Part shown: positions 1 to 9,235 of the stretch, in pieces | Position numbering within the stretch: position 1 is the first letter of the stretch | Layout: each line of letters starts with the position of its first letter | From: Lantana camara | Lineage: Eukaryota; Streptophyta; Magnoliopsida; Lamiales; Verbenaceae | Direction of reading: 5' to 3' | NCBI GenBank assembly: GCA_037501455.1 | Contig: CM074858.1 | Span: 35,523,001 to 35,587,000 of the forward strand | Length of the DNA: 64,000 bases | The notes under the pieces: generated by a model | The model's input: the letters and a program-made list of their open reading frames with translations, nothing else | Database searches by the model: none | Told to the model about the DNA's origin: nothing | Translations under genes and position numbers: made by a program

Positions 1-2
1 AA

Positions 3-761
3 GAAGAGGTGGTCAAGTACAAGGAGAAGTACAGGGCTGCCAAGGCCATGCTGAGGTCGGCCAAGGCAGAGAAGGTAGCTGAGCTACAGGAACGGCTGGA
101 CGAGCTGCTGAGCCTTAGGGAGGAAGAGGCCCAAACGCATTCCGCGGAGTTGCAGAGCGCCCTCGATCGGATGGAGGATATGGAGAAAGTCCTACAGGCT
201 CGTGAAATCGAACTCAATGAGATCCGGGCCGAAACCAAGGAGAAGGTCCAACAGGCGAAGGCCGAGGGGGAAGCGGCGTCCCGAGCGGCCGCGTTGGCAG
301 AAGGACAGGCCAGGATCGACGCCATGATTGAGTCTTTTCGGAAGGCTAAGGGCCCGATCGAGCAGTACGCGGTTCGTGAGTTTATGGAGGGTCCAGCCTT
401 CGACGAGGCGAACACGGTCATGGCCGCGACCGACATGGAGGCTGGCTTCAAGATTGCGCGCAATCAGCTCAAGGCCCAGGGCCTGATTCCGGTGTCCTTC
501 GACGAGGCTTCCATCGGCCTAGATAAACCCGATCCGTATCCCGACCCGTTGGAGGAAGACGCCGAACCTCCTGTGGACATCGATTGGCGTCACCACAAGT
601 ACGGGTTTGCTATTGACATGGCCTACGCCAAGAGGGATAAGAGGGATCCCGTCTACGAGCTTCCTCCTCCGGTCGATATTGAGAGCTTCCTACCATCGAC
701 CCGACGCAGTCGAAAAAAGTCCTCGGGCCGTACGGACGCCTCGGGTTCATCTCCTTCTTAG
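3..761 (+). CDS. Antisense extra ORF (aORF) of Tat-1, C-terminal part
   Basis: The frame is open from the window edge to the stop at 761, so the true start lies outside. About 250 residues are visible. Residues 1-110 are rich in Lys, Glu, Ala and Arg with heptad spacing and should form a long coiled coil. A compact segment follows (about residues 115-160) with the pattern FMEGPAF, then GFKIARNQ. The tail is acidic and proline-rich and ends in a basic, serine-rich stretch. The position, downstream of integrase and in opposite orientation, matches the antisense extra ORFs described for plant Tat elements. Their function is unknown. The same layout recurs in Tat-2 (minus strand, 57639-59120), where a similar segment follows a coiled coil. 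I infer homology from layout and pattern, not from an alignment. Confidence 0.65.
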   Translation, partial: EEVVKYKEKYRAAKAMLRSAKAEKVAELQERLDELLSLREEEAQTHSAELQSALDRMEDMEKVLQAREIELNEIRAETKEKVQQAKAEGEAASRAAALAEGQARIDAMIESFRKAKGPIEQYAVREFMEGPAFDEANTVMAATDMEAGFKIARNQLKAQGLIPVSFDEASIGLDKPDPYPDPLEEDAEPPVDIDWRHHKYGFAIDMAYAKRDKRDPVYELPPPVDIESFLPSTRRSRKKSSGRTDASGSSPS

Positions 762-1437
762 CCTTGATAGTTTCATGTATTTTTTTTTTTTTTTAAAAGG
801 CCATTTTCACTTGACCCAGCGGCCGGGGATGTCGCCGCGTGAACATTTTGTTGCTTTGTTCTCACGCTTTATTTTCCATTACAATATTCTTCGGATTTCA
901 TGTGTGGGGCGGTGGGTCATGACCGATCCCTTTGTGTAATGGGATCAAGTTTGATCCCAAGTTACGTGTCGGATCGAGTTCGACCTCGTTTGTTATAACG
1001 GATCGAGATCGATCCATTCTTGTGGGGGTCTGAGTTCGATCCCCATTTGCTTGATGGATCGATTCTGATCCTTTTGATGGATCGATTTTGATCCGATCGG
1101 GAATGAAGTGGTCAATTTCGACCCCCACTTGTACGGTTTCGAATTTGGGGTTCCCCCGTCTCAAGGATTTTTCCTCGTTAGCCCCGTTCTCGTCGGGTCA
1201 TTGGACGACCTCGTTGGACTTGGGGATTTGTAAGTGCGAGAAAATAATCAAAAACATTTAGAGTGAATGTGGTTAGTCCTTCCAGACGGCATAGTCGTGG
1301 ATAGGATGCATAACTAATACGAGAGGTGTAAAAATGATTATCGCATTCCATCGTCCGGATCGAAATCGATCCGAAGACACGTTCGTGACCGGGCTTCGAA
1401 CAGGCTCCGGTCCGGTTTACTATACAAAATGAGCTTT
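762..1437. other. Convergent spacer between aORF and pol of Tat-1, rich in GATCGATCC words
   Basis: This is non-coding sequence between the aORF stop and the integrase stop, which face each other. From about 920 to 1130 it repeats short words of the type GATCGATCC / GTTCGATCCC at irregular 15-30 bp intervals. The same words build the tandem array in the LTR at 8047-8335. A T-run lies at 780-794. No promoter or terminator is clear. Confidence 0.6.
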
Positions 1438-2664
1438 TTAAACAAAAAACTTCTTCAGATTGTACGCGTTCCAGGGTCTTGGCAGCGGCACTCCGGTCAT
1501 ATCTTCGAGCTTGTACGCCATGTTTTTGCCTATTTTGGTAACTCGGTACGGACCTTCCCAATTGGGTTCGAGTTTTCCCACGTGCTGGAGGACCTCTACT
1601 TTCTTCAGCACTAGATCCCCGATTTGGAATGTGCGGGGTCTGACGTGCTTGTTGTACGATCGAGTTGCGGCCGCTTTGTACTGCTTAATCTTCTGGTACG
1701 CGCGTTCCCGCTTTTCCTCAATCAGATCTAAGTCATCGGATCGATTTTCATCGTTCCTGTCGAGCTGGTACTGACTGGCGTGGGCTGTTTCATGCAGTAA
1801 CTCCGATGGGATCACTGCTTCCGACCCGTATACCAAGGAATAGGGGGTTTGGCCCGTTGTCGTTCTGGGGGTCGTTCGGTATGCCCAGAGGACCCCGTCG
1901 AGCTCGTCTGCCCATGCTCCCAGCTTGGCGTCAAGACGGGTCTTTAGATTTTGAATGATGATCCTGTTGGTGACTTCGGCTTGGCCATTTGTTTGAGGGT
2001 GGCCGACGGTGGTGAACCTAAGGTCGATTCCGATGTCTCGACAGTAGCTTTTGGTGTTCTCGCTCCGGAACTGAGGTCCATTGTCACAGATAAGAACCCT
2101 CGGGATCCCAAAGCGGCAGATTATACTCTTCCAAAGGAAATTTCTTATCACCGCGTCGGTTATCTTTGGGACAGCTTCGGCTTCGACCCACTTTGAGAAA
2201 TACTCGACGGCTACTATGGCGAATCGTTTTTGCCGAGGGGCCAGGGGGAAAGGTCCAATAATGTCAATCCCCCATTGATCGAAGGGCCATGAGACATCGA
2301 TCGCAATCATGGTTGCGGGGTGGGTGTGTATGAGGTTGCCGTGTTTTTGGCACTTGGGACATTTCATCGAGCGCAACTTCGCGTCTCGGACTAAGGTTGG
2401 CCAGAAATATCCGCTTCTCAAGACTTTGCGGGCTAGGGCTCGACCCCCCGAATGGTTCCCGCAGTTCCCTTCATGGATTTCTTCCAGGACATCTTTGACC
2501 TGGTCGGGGCGGAGGCACCTCAGCGGCGGACCTGTGAATGATTTCTTGAACAATCTCCCTTCGTGGTCCAGCAGGTACAACAAGGAGCGATATTTCATCC
2601 GCCTTGCTTCTAAGCGGTTTTGGGGTAACGTTCCGTCCTTTAGGTAGGAAACTAAACTATCCAT
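1438..2664 (-). CDS. Integrase of Tat-1
   Basis: This is the integrase domain of the Tat-1 polyprotein, which would insert the cDNA into the genome. The N-terminal zinc-binding region is present (HEGNCGNH followed by CPKCQKHG). The catalytic core shows all three acidic positions: GIDIIGP, CDNGPQF and NGQAEVTNR. The C-terminal part ends PRPWNAYNLKKFFV just before the stop, typical of Tat pol ends. There is no chromodomain. The frame is the same as the second RNase H upstream (2803-3105) and continues up to a stop at 2803, so 2664 is only the first in-frame start codon. The core looks intact. Confidence 0.9.
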   Translation of the reverse strand: MDSLVSYLKDGTLPQNRLEARRMKYRSLLYLLDHEGRLFKKSFTGPPLRCLRPDQVKDVLEEIHEGNCGNHSGGRALARKVLRSGYFWPTLVRDAKLRSMKCPKCQKHGNLIHTHPATMIAIDVSWPFDQWGIDIIGPFPLAPRQKRFAIVAVEYFSKWVEAEAVPKITDAVIRNFLWKSIICRFGIPRVLICDNGPQFRSENTKSYCRDIGIDLRFTTVGHPQTNGQAEVTNRIIIQNLKTRLDAKLGAWADELDGVLWAYRTTPRTTTGQTPYSLVYGSEAVIPSELLHETAHASQYQLDRNDENRSDDLDLIEEKRERAYQKIKQYKAAATRSYNKHVRPRTFQIGDLVLKKVEVLQHVGKLEPNWEGPYRVTKIGKNMAYKLEDMTGVPLPRPWNAYNLKKFFV

Positions 2665-3120
2665 CCAACATGGCCCCTCCGAGTCGATCGAACCGATATC
2701 GATCCGTTCCGGGTCGATAACCCGACCGGGTGAGACGTGAAACGAAATGGTCCCATCCCGGGTACCTTGGAGGTCGTTCGCGAGTTTGGATAGTGCATCC
2801 GCTCACGTGTTTTCCTCACGGGGGACCTGCTCGATCCGAAATTCTTTGAATTTCGAGGCCAACTTTCTAACCATTTTGAGATAATCCGCCATCGATTCTT
2901 CCCTCGCTTCATACGTGCCGTTGACCTGACCCGCGAAAAGCTGGGAGTCGGTCACGACGGCCAATCGGTCGACCCGGTGTTCTGAAGAGAACTTTAGTCC
3001 TGCGATGAGTGCCTCGTATTCTGCCTCGTTATTAGTGGCCTTGAAGTCTAGGCGGACGGCAAAATCGAACTGTGTACCATCCGAACTGATTAGTGATATC
3101 CCCACCCCTCCCCCTTAGAG
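2665..3120 (-). pseudogene. Second (archaeal-type) RNase H of Tat-1, broken
   Basis: This domain degrades RNA in RNA-DNA hybrids, and a second copy of it marks the Tat lineage. Its first acidic motif (YVDGSS) sits at the end of the preceding reading frame (near 3140). A frameshift near 3105-3115 moves the rest into the next frame, where NNEAEYEALIAGL and VTDSQL supply the other catalytic positions. An in-frame TGA near 2803 then separates it from integrase. Both breaks would abolish a full polyprotein. The 3090-3105 overlap of the two frames locates the shift. Confidence 0.85.
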
Positions 3121-6056
3121 GTCGATGAGCCGTCAACGTACATTGTCCAACTCAAGGGATCGGGGGGGTTCTTTGGGGGCTTCGTGTTCTTTTCGACTAA
3201 AAAGTCAGTCAGAACCTGAGCTTGTTGGGCGAGGCGAGGTTGGAAAGTGATGTCATGTTCGCTTAGCTCCACCGCCCATTTCATCATTCGACCCGAGACA
3301 TCGGGTTTGGACAAGACTTGTCTAAGGGGTTGGTCGGTTAGCACCACGATCGGGTGCGCCTGGAAATAGGGTCGTAATTTTCGAGCCGCATGTGTCAACG
3401 CGAAGATAAATTTTTCGATCTCAAGGTAGTTTCGCTCTGCCCCATGTAGGATTTTGCTCAGATAATAGATGGGCATGTGTTTTCGATCCCTAATTGCGAC
3501 GAGGACCGAACTAAAAGTTTCGTTGGAAAGGGAGAGGTAGAGGTACAAGGTCTCCCCTTCGTTGGGCTTGGCCAACAACGGTGGAGATTCCAGGTACTCT
3601 TTAAGTTGCTCAAATGCTCTATCACACTCCTCATTCCATTCGAACTTTTTTAGGTTTCGTAATATTTTGAAGAAAGGCAGGTTCCGTTCGGATGATCGGG
3701 ATATGAACCGATTTAGGGAAATGGTCCGGCCGACCAAAGATTGGACTTGGCTTATGCAGTCGGGTCGAGGTATGACCTGGATTGCCTTGATTTTTGCCGG
3801 GTTTGCTTCGATCCCCCGCTGGCTAACCATATAGCCGAGGAATTTTCCCCCTTCGACCCCAAAGGTGCATTTGTCTGGGTTAAGCTTCATACCGTACCCC
3901 CTGAGGATTTCAAACACTCGACCCAGGTGGCCGAGATGATAACACGCCTGTTTGCTCTTTACGATCATATCATCCACGTAGACTTCCATCGTCTTCCCGA
4001 TCTCTTCCTTAAACATCTTGTTCACCAACCTCTGGTAGGTCGCTCCGGCGTTTTTGAGACCGAACGGCATTACTTTAAAACAATAAATGCCCTTGATTGT
4101 TATAAAAGCGGTGTGGGGTCGATCTTGGGGCGCCATGGAGATCTGATAGTATCCCTGAAAGGCGTCCATCATGCTCAGCATTTCACAACCAGCTGTCGAA
4201 TCGACGAGCTGATCGATCCGAGGGAGCGGGTAAGGGTCCTTTGGGCACGCTTTATTTTGATCCGTGAAATCGTTACACATTCTCCATTTACCCCCCGTCT
4301 TCTGTACCAAGACTACATTACATAGCCAATCGACATATTGGGCCGGGGTAACATAACCCGCATCGAGCAATTTGTTGACCTCGGCCTCGATGATCTCGTT
4401 TCGTTCTTTGCTTTGAGTTCTTAACTTCTGTTTTATGGGTCTGTGAGTGGGATCGAGACCGAGGCGATGGCAGATCACCTTCGGGTCGATCCCCACAAGA
4501 TCCTTCGTCGTCCACGCAAACACGTCTGCGTTTTCTAGGAGGAACTCAATCATCATCATCTCGTGCTGGGGGTTCATGTTGGCCCCGATCTTCGTGGATT
4601 TGTTGCTGTCGTTCGGGTCGAGGGGTATGTGTTTCAAAGAATCAGAAGGCTCGATCCGACCTACTGCTTTCCTCTTTTGGGCTACGCGCGATCCTTCGGC
4701 GTCTACCTTGGGCGCAGCGAGATCGAGATCCGAACTCGTGTAAGTCTGGAGATCAAGGCATTCGCCCGCGTCTTTCTCCTTGTCTTTCGGTTCCTTAAGG
4801 GTGATCGCATAATATGCCCAGCTGTCCGGGACGTCACACTCCACTTCCCCGACCCCGTTAGGGGTTGGCATTTTCAACTTCTGGTGGTAGGTGGAGATTA
4901 TGGCTCTGAAATGAATGAGGTCGGGTCGACCAAAAATCATGTTGTAAGCGAGGGGCATGTTTACCACAACGTACTCGACCTCTTGGGTAACTCGCTGAGG
5001 CGATGTTCCCATCGAAGTGAGCAATTTGATACGCCCAAGCGGGACAACCTGGGATCCTCCGAAGCCGGACAGAGGCGTTCGGATCGGATCTAATTTCAAG
5101 TTATGCAGTTTCATTTTTACAAGCGTAGAGTAAAGGATAATGTTCGTGCTACTTCCATTGTCAACAAGGCATTTGGTTACATTGTAATTAGCCACTCCCA
5201 AGGTCACCACCATCGGACAACTAGGCGTTTCACCCTCCCGATGTGGGCCAGAGTGACTGTCATTTTCGCTAAAGCTAACCTCTTGCCTCTCCCACTCTTT
5301 GCTTTGCTCGATCTGGAGGACCTCCTCACGCGGACCGTTGTATTCTCGAGCCGCCTTCCGGATGTTCTTCTTCCTGGCAGCGTTGGAATCACCGCCCTCG
5401 TGCCCCCCGGCGATCATGTAGATAGTGTCGTTAGTCGGGGGGTTATCCTCGATCCTCTCCAGGGGTTGCTTGCCGGTTCTCCTTGACGGGGACCGGGATC
5501 GATCTCGATCCCGAGACTGATCTTGGCTCCGACCGGCCTTCTCAGAATAGTGATCGATCTTGCGAATGAAGTCCTTCAGGTGCCCTTCTCGGATGAGTCT
5601 TTCGATCTCGTCGCGGAGGGCGTAGCATTCCTCGGTGGTGTGACCCCATTGCTGATGGTATCCGCTATACTTCCCCGATTTCTGGGCTTTGGGGCCTTCC
5701 CGGATGGTCTTGGGCTTGTTCAAGAGTTTTTTGTCCATGACCATGAAGATCTGTTGGACGGTCGTATTGAGGGGGATGTAGTTCCTCCGATCGATTTGGG
5801 CTGGCGGATCGATTTTTCCCTTCGATTTTTTCGGCTCGAACCCCTTTCGGGTCGGGGTTGACATCGACCCGTAGTGATGACTTTCTGGAGCGGGCGAAGG
5901 AGCGGGCCCGTGAGCTAACGCCATTTTCTCGACCCGCATGAAACCATGGGCGAGGTCTTGGATTTCAGTCAAGTTCTTGGGTCCGGCCCTGACTATCTCA
6001 TCCGCCCACAGACGGTTGCGTAGCGCTCGATGGACGACCGGAAGCAGAGTGTCCAT
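3090..6056 (-). CDS. Gag C-terminus, protease, reverse transcriptase and RNase H of Tat-1
   Basis: This is a 988-residue open frame. Residues 1-50 are the end of the gag domain. Around 130-144 there is a zinc-knuckle-like segment (YSGYHQQWGHTTEEC) whose first cysteine appears replaced by serine compared with the CxFHxxxGHxxxxC form seen in Tat-2. Residues 160-200 are an Arg/Ser-rich linker. The protease motif is LVDNGSS at about 297-303, followed by the conserved IFGRP near 374. RT spans about 520-770 with MDAFQGYYQ near 630 and the catalytic YVDD at 693-696. The classic RNase H follows at about 800-950 (LTDQPL). The frame ends just inside the second RNase H. The RT core looks intact. Confidence 0.92.
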   Translation of the reverse strand: MDTLLPVVHRALRNRLWADEIVRAGPKNLTEIQDLAHGFMRVEKMALAHGPAPSPAPESHHYGSMSTPTRKGFEPKKSKGKIDPPAQIDRRNYIPLNTTVQQIFMVMDKKLLNKPKTIREGPKAQKSGKYSGYHQQWGHTTEECYALRDEIERLIREGHLKDFIRKIDHYSEKAGRSQDQSRDRDRSRSPSRRTGKQPLERIEDNPPTNDTIYMIAGGHEGGDSNAARKKNIRKAAREYNGPREEVLQIEQSKEWERQEVSFSENDSHSGPHREGETPSCPMVVTLGVANYNVTKCLVDNGSSTNIILYSTLVKMKLHNLKLDPIRTPLSGFGGSQVVPLGRIKLLTSMGTSPQRVTQEVEYVVVNMPLAYNMIFGRPDLIHFRAIISTYHQKLKMPTPNGVGEVECDVPDSWAYYAITLKEPKDKEKDAGECLDLQTYTSSDLDLAAPKVDAEGSRVAQKRKAVGRIEPSDSLKHIPLDPNDSNKSTKIGANMNPQHEMMMIEFLLENADVFAWTTKDLVGIDPKVICHRLGLDPTHRPIKQKLRTQSKERNEIIEAEVNKLLDAGYVTPAQYVDWLCNVVLVQKTGGKWRMCNDFTDQNKACPKDPYPLPRIDQLVDSTAGCEMLSMMDAFQGYYQISMAPQDRPHTAFITIKGIYCFKVMPFGLKNAGATYQRLVNKMFKEEIGKTMEVYVDDMIVKSKQACYHLGHLGRVFEILRGYGMKLNPDKCTFGVEGGKFLGYMVSQRGIEANPAKIKAIQVIPRPDCISQVQSLVGRTISLNRFISRSSERNLPFFKILRNLKKFEWNEECDRAFEQLKEYLESPPLLAKPNEGETLYLYLSLSNETFSSVLVAIRDRKHMPIYYLSKILHGAERNYLEIEKFIFALTHAARKLRPYFQAHPIVVLTDQPLRQVLSKPDVSGRMMKWAVELSEHDITFQPRLAQQAQVLTDFLVEKNTKPPKNPPDPLSWTMYVDGSSTSKGEGWGYH

Positions 6057-6482
6057 CGTCGGGTCCTCGACCCCGAACCACTTCCCTTGAGAATCGGGTG
6101 AAGAAGTCTCGAAGGGATTCCCCGTTTTCCTGTCGGAGGTTGTTGAGGTAAGAAGGAGGCAATTTTTCCCCTGCCATGGGGAGAAGTGAGCAAGGAACCG
6201 ATCGGTAAAGTGATTGTAGGTTCGAATGCATCGTGGCGGCAGGCGGATGAACCAGTCCTGCGCCGGGCCCGTTAGAGTGGTAACAAATATCTTGGCCCAA
6301 ATCTATTGCGGGTGGGCATGAAGCAACATTCTATTCTCGAAAGAAGTGACATGTTTTTCGGGATCGGTCGTCCCATTGTACAGAGGCAACCCCGAGGGGA
6401 TGCGATCCCCATCGCAGGTTGTGCGGAGAATATCCTCTGAGAATGGGGAGGCTTCCTCCCGATCGGATCGGTAGCGCAGTGG
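6057..6482 (-). pseudogene. Central gag domain of Tat-1, split by frameshifts
   Basis: This joins the gag N-terminus (stop at 6483) to the gag C-terminus. Pieces of the retrotransposon gag domain can be read in changing frames: a YNGTTDP motif near 6380, WAKIFVTTL near 6290 and a SLRDFFTRF segment near 6120. At least one stop (about 6303) and frameshifts between 6230 and 6060 break it. Overlapping ORFs at 5998-6300 and 5993-6193 are the two frames on either side of a shift. The same domain is intact in Tat-2 at 51500-52000. Confidence 0.75.
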
Positions 6483-7247
6483 TCAGCGATTCAACCCAGC
6501 GCGTAGATCGACCTGCCTCTGGGAGATCATGGAACCTCGATCCCCCAGGCGGTCCGGAACCCGCTTTCTTGGCGAATCGATAAATCGATCCGGGCTGTTG
6601 CCCTGTCGGGCTGCGGCGATCCTAGCCGCCTCGTTGCGGGCCGACCGGGTGGATATCTGGTTCCGCAAGTCATCGTACTCTTCATGGTCGTCGTCGATCG
6701 CTCGTTTGCCGCGATTCGCGTGGCTAGGATGTTCCGAATCCCCGTGGCCCTCCAACGGGACCTGTTTGCTTCCTCCCGCTGGCGGCAGGGGAGGTGCATA
6801 TCCTTGGACCGGTCCCTGGCCTGCGCCCGTCTTGGGAGGGAGACCCCAGATGACCTGAACGGGTCCGCCGTTGAGCGGCTGGAGGTAATAGGGGACAGCG
6901 GATCCGTAAGTCTGTGCCGCGGGTCCCAGACCGCTGGCTATTACCGGGCTGGGGATTGTAGCTGGGCTCGCCTTTAGCAGCTCAGGGCGTCTCGGTTCCC
7001 GGCCCTCTACTTGGGCCTGTTCGATCTCAACCCTCCATTGATCGAGGAAGGTGTCAAGGTCGGCCTGCGTAATGGCGACCCTCGGTGCGGCCTCGGGTTG
7101 GGCCATGATCACACTGGCGCTGGGGCCAGCAATCCCGACGACGGGGGGAGCAGTGGGGAGATGACCAAGTGGCGTGTTGGTGTCGTGCCTGCCTTTGGTG
7201 ACCTCCTCCAAGTCCTCCTCCTGTCGGGTCTTCCTTGTGTTCACCAT
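6483..7247 (-). CDS. Gag N-terminal region of Tat-1
   Basis: 254 residues begin MVNTRKTRQEEDLEEVT and end at a stop at 6483. The protein is of low complexity, rich in Pro, Gly and Gln, with no catalytic motif, followed by a charged stretch (RKRVPDRLGDRGS) near the C-terminus. Its position directly downstream of the 5' LTR and primer site, and the continuation into the gag domain at 6057-6482, identify it as the start of gag-pol. The start is the first ATG after the primer site (about 58 bp downstream). Confidence 0.8.
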   Translation of the reverse strand: MVNTRKTRQEEDLEEVTKGRHDTNTPLGHLPTAPPVVGIAGPSASVIMAQPEAAPRVAITQADLDTFLDQWRVEIEQAQVEGREPRRPELLKASPATIPSPVIASGLGPAAQTYGSAVPYYLQPLNGGPVQVIWGLPPKTGAGQGPVQGYAPPLPPAGGSKQVPLEGHGDSEHPSHANRGKRAIDDDHEEYDDLRNQISTRSARNEAARIAAARQGNSPDRFIDSPRKRVPDRLGDRGSMISQRQVDLRAGLNR

Positions 7248-7304
7248 GATTGCAAGAAGAAAGAAAGTGTTTCACTCAAGATCGAGGTAGAGAGAAGTGT
7301 AGTT

Positions 7305-7322
7305 TTCCCACAGACGGCACCA
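7305..7322 (-). other. Primer-binding site of Tat-1
   Basis: On the minus strand it reads TGGTGCCGTCTGTGGGAA, four bases after the LTR end. The related sequence at 29370 (Tat-2) reads TGGGCGCCGTCTGTGGGAA. The leading TGG complements the CCA end of a tRNA, and the next bases resemble the 3' end of plant tRNA-Asp. The exact primer tRNA is not certain. Confidence 0.7.
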
Positions 7323-7595
7323 AACTGATCCGGCCCAAAAATGGTTTAGCTGAGTTGGAGGTCTAAGTGGCAATCTCGGGTCGATCAGTCAAGAATTTGT
7401 AACGTGGGCTCTTTAATCGATCTGGAAACACTTGAAACAAACGTGAGCTCAAAAGCCAAATTGGGGACTTGGGGTGGGACCCAAGTTTGGCACTCCGACG
7501 CTCAAGTCAGTGGGAGAATTTTAGAGAGAGAGAAACAAATGCTGAGAAGCGAAATAAATGCTCTTAAATTGCTTACCAAACACTGTTCAAGACTT

Positions 7596-7609
7596 GGGTA
7601 TTTATAGTC
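7596..7609 (-). promoter_or_regulatory. TATA box of the Tat-1 LTR
   Basis: The minus strand reads GACTATAAATACCC, a strong plant TATA box, with U3 repeats upstream and about 270 bp to the LTR end. Transcription would start near 7565-7575 and run toward gag. Confidence 0.6.
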
Positions 7610-8046
7610 AGGAGCATTTAACACAGTAGTGCGTGTACCGCGGCTATGCATTAAATGCTCTGCAGTCGATCGGGTCGTTTGTCGGACGCCTGAGCGGGTG
7701 CCTTGGGGTCGGGTGTACTTTGTTTCCCTTTTGGGCGTAGACATGCACCAGGTGCATTAAATGCACTGTAGCGCGTCTAGCCTTGGCGAACCAGGGAGTT
7801 ACACGTGTCCCGACAAAGATGCTTTATGGGATCTTGTCGCCTGGTGACATAGAATCTCGATCCGGGTGGTCGAGGTCAGGCGGGTCGTGACGAAGCATGT
7901 CCGTAGTGAGGAACCCGCTAGTGGGGTTGAGTTCGACCCCAAGACTCGTGCGAGACGAGGACATTTCACGAGTGGTTCCCGTGGGGGGGACAAGGACGGA
8001 CCGTTCGTTGCGGATTATGAGATCGGGATCCATCCCTTGCGGTGTA

Positions 8047-8335
8047 GGGATCGGATCGATCCATTGAGCCTAGGGATCGGATCGATCCCAGAGGTGCTTG
8101 GGATCGGATCGATCCCTTGAGCCTAGGGATCGGATCGATCCCAGAGGTGCATGGGATCGGATCGATCCCTTGATCCTAGGGATCGGATCGATCCCTGAGG
8201 TGTACGGGATCGGATCGATCCCTTGAGCCTCGGGATCGGATCGATCCCAGAGTTGTACGGGATCGGATCGATCCCTTGAGCTAGGGATCGGATCGATCCG
8301 CTCTTGAGATAGGGATCGGTTCGATCCGTTGTTCC
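8047..8335. repeat. Alternating 26/27-bp tandem array of GGATCGATCC palindromes in the Tat-1 U3
   Basis: GGGATCGGATCGATCC recurs at 8047, 8073, 8100, 8126, 8153, 8179, 8206, 8232, 8259, 8284 and (degenerate) 8312. Spacings alternate 26, 27, 26, 27 and so on, and the two linkers alternate between CTTGAGCCTA-like and CAGAGGTGCA-like. The real unit is therefore about 53 bp made of two half-units. Each half-unit holds the 10-bp palindrome GGATCGATCC. Confidence 0.95.
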
Positions 8336-8497
8336 TTGAGGGATCAATCTCAATTAGGGTTATGGGTCGAATTTGGTCCGTTAGGGCGTGGCAGATCGAG
8401 TTCGATCCGTTGATCCGTTGGCGCGGGGACGTTGGTCCGCTTAAGGTGGCGTGATGTCCACGTGGCTTTCTCTAAGGCGTGCCACGTGGCTCGACCA

Positions 8498-8754
8498 TTT
8501 TATGCCGTATCATAATTTATGGATATGAACATTATACGAAATAGGTACGATGATATAAATTTTATTTTAAATTTCTTATGTGAGGAATGTTGAATACAGT
8601 ATCAACTACGAGTATCTATATTATACGATATAATAAACTAAGTTTTTTAAAAGTTTTCGACCATACCCATTAAAATTCTAAAAAAGGAAAAAGTGAAATG
8701 TTTTTAACCGTTTTTTTAAGTTGTCAACACTAAGGTAGAGAAAGCGTTTTAATG
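8498..8754. other. AT-rich spacer between Tat-1 and Tek-A
   Basis: 257 bp of AT-rich DNA with no ORF, repeat or motif I can support. It may be older host DNA or a remnant of the element into which Tat-1 inserted. Confidence 0.5.
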
Positions 8755-9200
8755 TGTAGCGCCCCCTAACGCTACAACCCCGCACCCTAATACTCCCCGA
8801 ATGGAGATTAGACCCAACACTCAGGAAATGCTACGGCGAACGGACAAGATAATATATGAGTAAAGAGTATGACACAGTGCAGCGGAAGATAACGGGGTTT
8901 AAAACTTTGCCAGTAACGGGGAGGATAATGTGTAACGAAGTAGGAATATCATTATTGCTCAAGATAGTTTTCAAAAGAGTACAATAGGATCACATGCAAG
9001 GACAAAGTATGAGATACTTTAATTCTATGGAGAATAGGCTCAAGACAGTGCACTTTTATGATCAGATCCAGCCTACTATCGTATTGCTTCAACATACCTC
9101 TAGTTGTCGCTTCTTGATTTCTGAAATCATGCATTTTAAAGTAGGCAAGAGGGTTAGTCAAAGTGACTAAGTGAAGGGGGTATGAGGGTTTATAGATATA

Positions 9201-9235
<35 letters not shown>

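Larger units (their letters stand above)
1..8497 (-). mobile_element. Tat-1: Ty3/gypsy Tat-lineage retrotransposon, 3' end outside window
   Basis: On the minus strand the order is 5' LTR (8497-7326), primer site, gag, protease, RT, RNase H, a second RNase H, integrase, then an extra ORF in the opposite orientation. A second RNase H next to the first and an antisense ORF after integrase are known traits of the plant Tat lineage (Retand/Ogre relatives). The 3' LTR is not in the window because the antisense ORF is still open at base 1. The coding region has at least two frameshifts and several in-frame stops, so this copy is dead. Its DNA is unusually rich in GATCGATC-type words in both coding and non-coding parts. 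Confidence 0.9.
7326..8497 (-). repeat. 5' LTR of Tat-1
   Basis: It starts at TGATCCGG just beyond the primer site (plus-strand view) and is placed to end at GACCA (8497), where GC-rich element sequence gives way to AT-rich DNA. It contains a TATA box (7596-7609, minus strand), so U3 lies to the right and R-U5 to the left. U3 carries the 26/27-bp tandem array at 8047-8335. The outer boundary is uncertain because the other LTR is not in the window. Confidence 0.6.

Noticed and set aside
3562..5861. Plus-strand ORFs of 90-194 residues opposite Tat-1 pol
   Set aside because: They are antisense shadows of the long minus-strand RT frame with no independent motif. The real antisense ORF of this lineage lies at 3-761.
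8047..8335. Centromeric or subtelomeric satellite
   Set aside because: Only about five 53-bp units, fully inside a single LTR.
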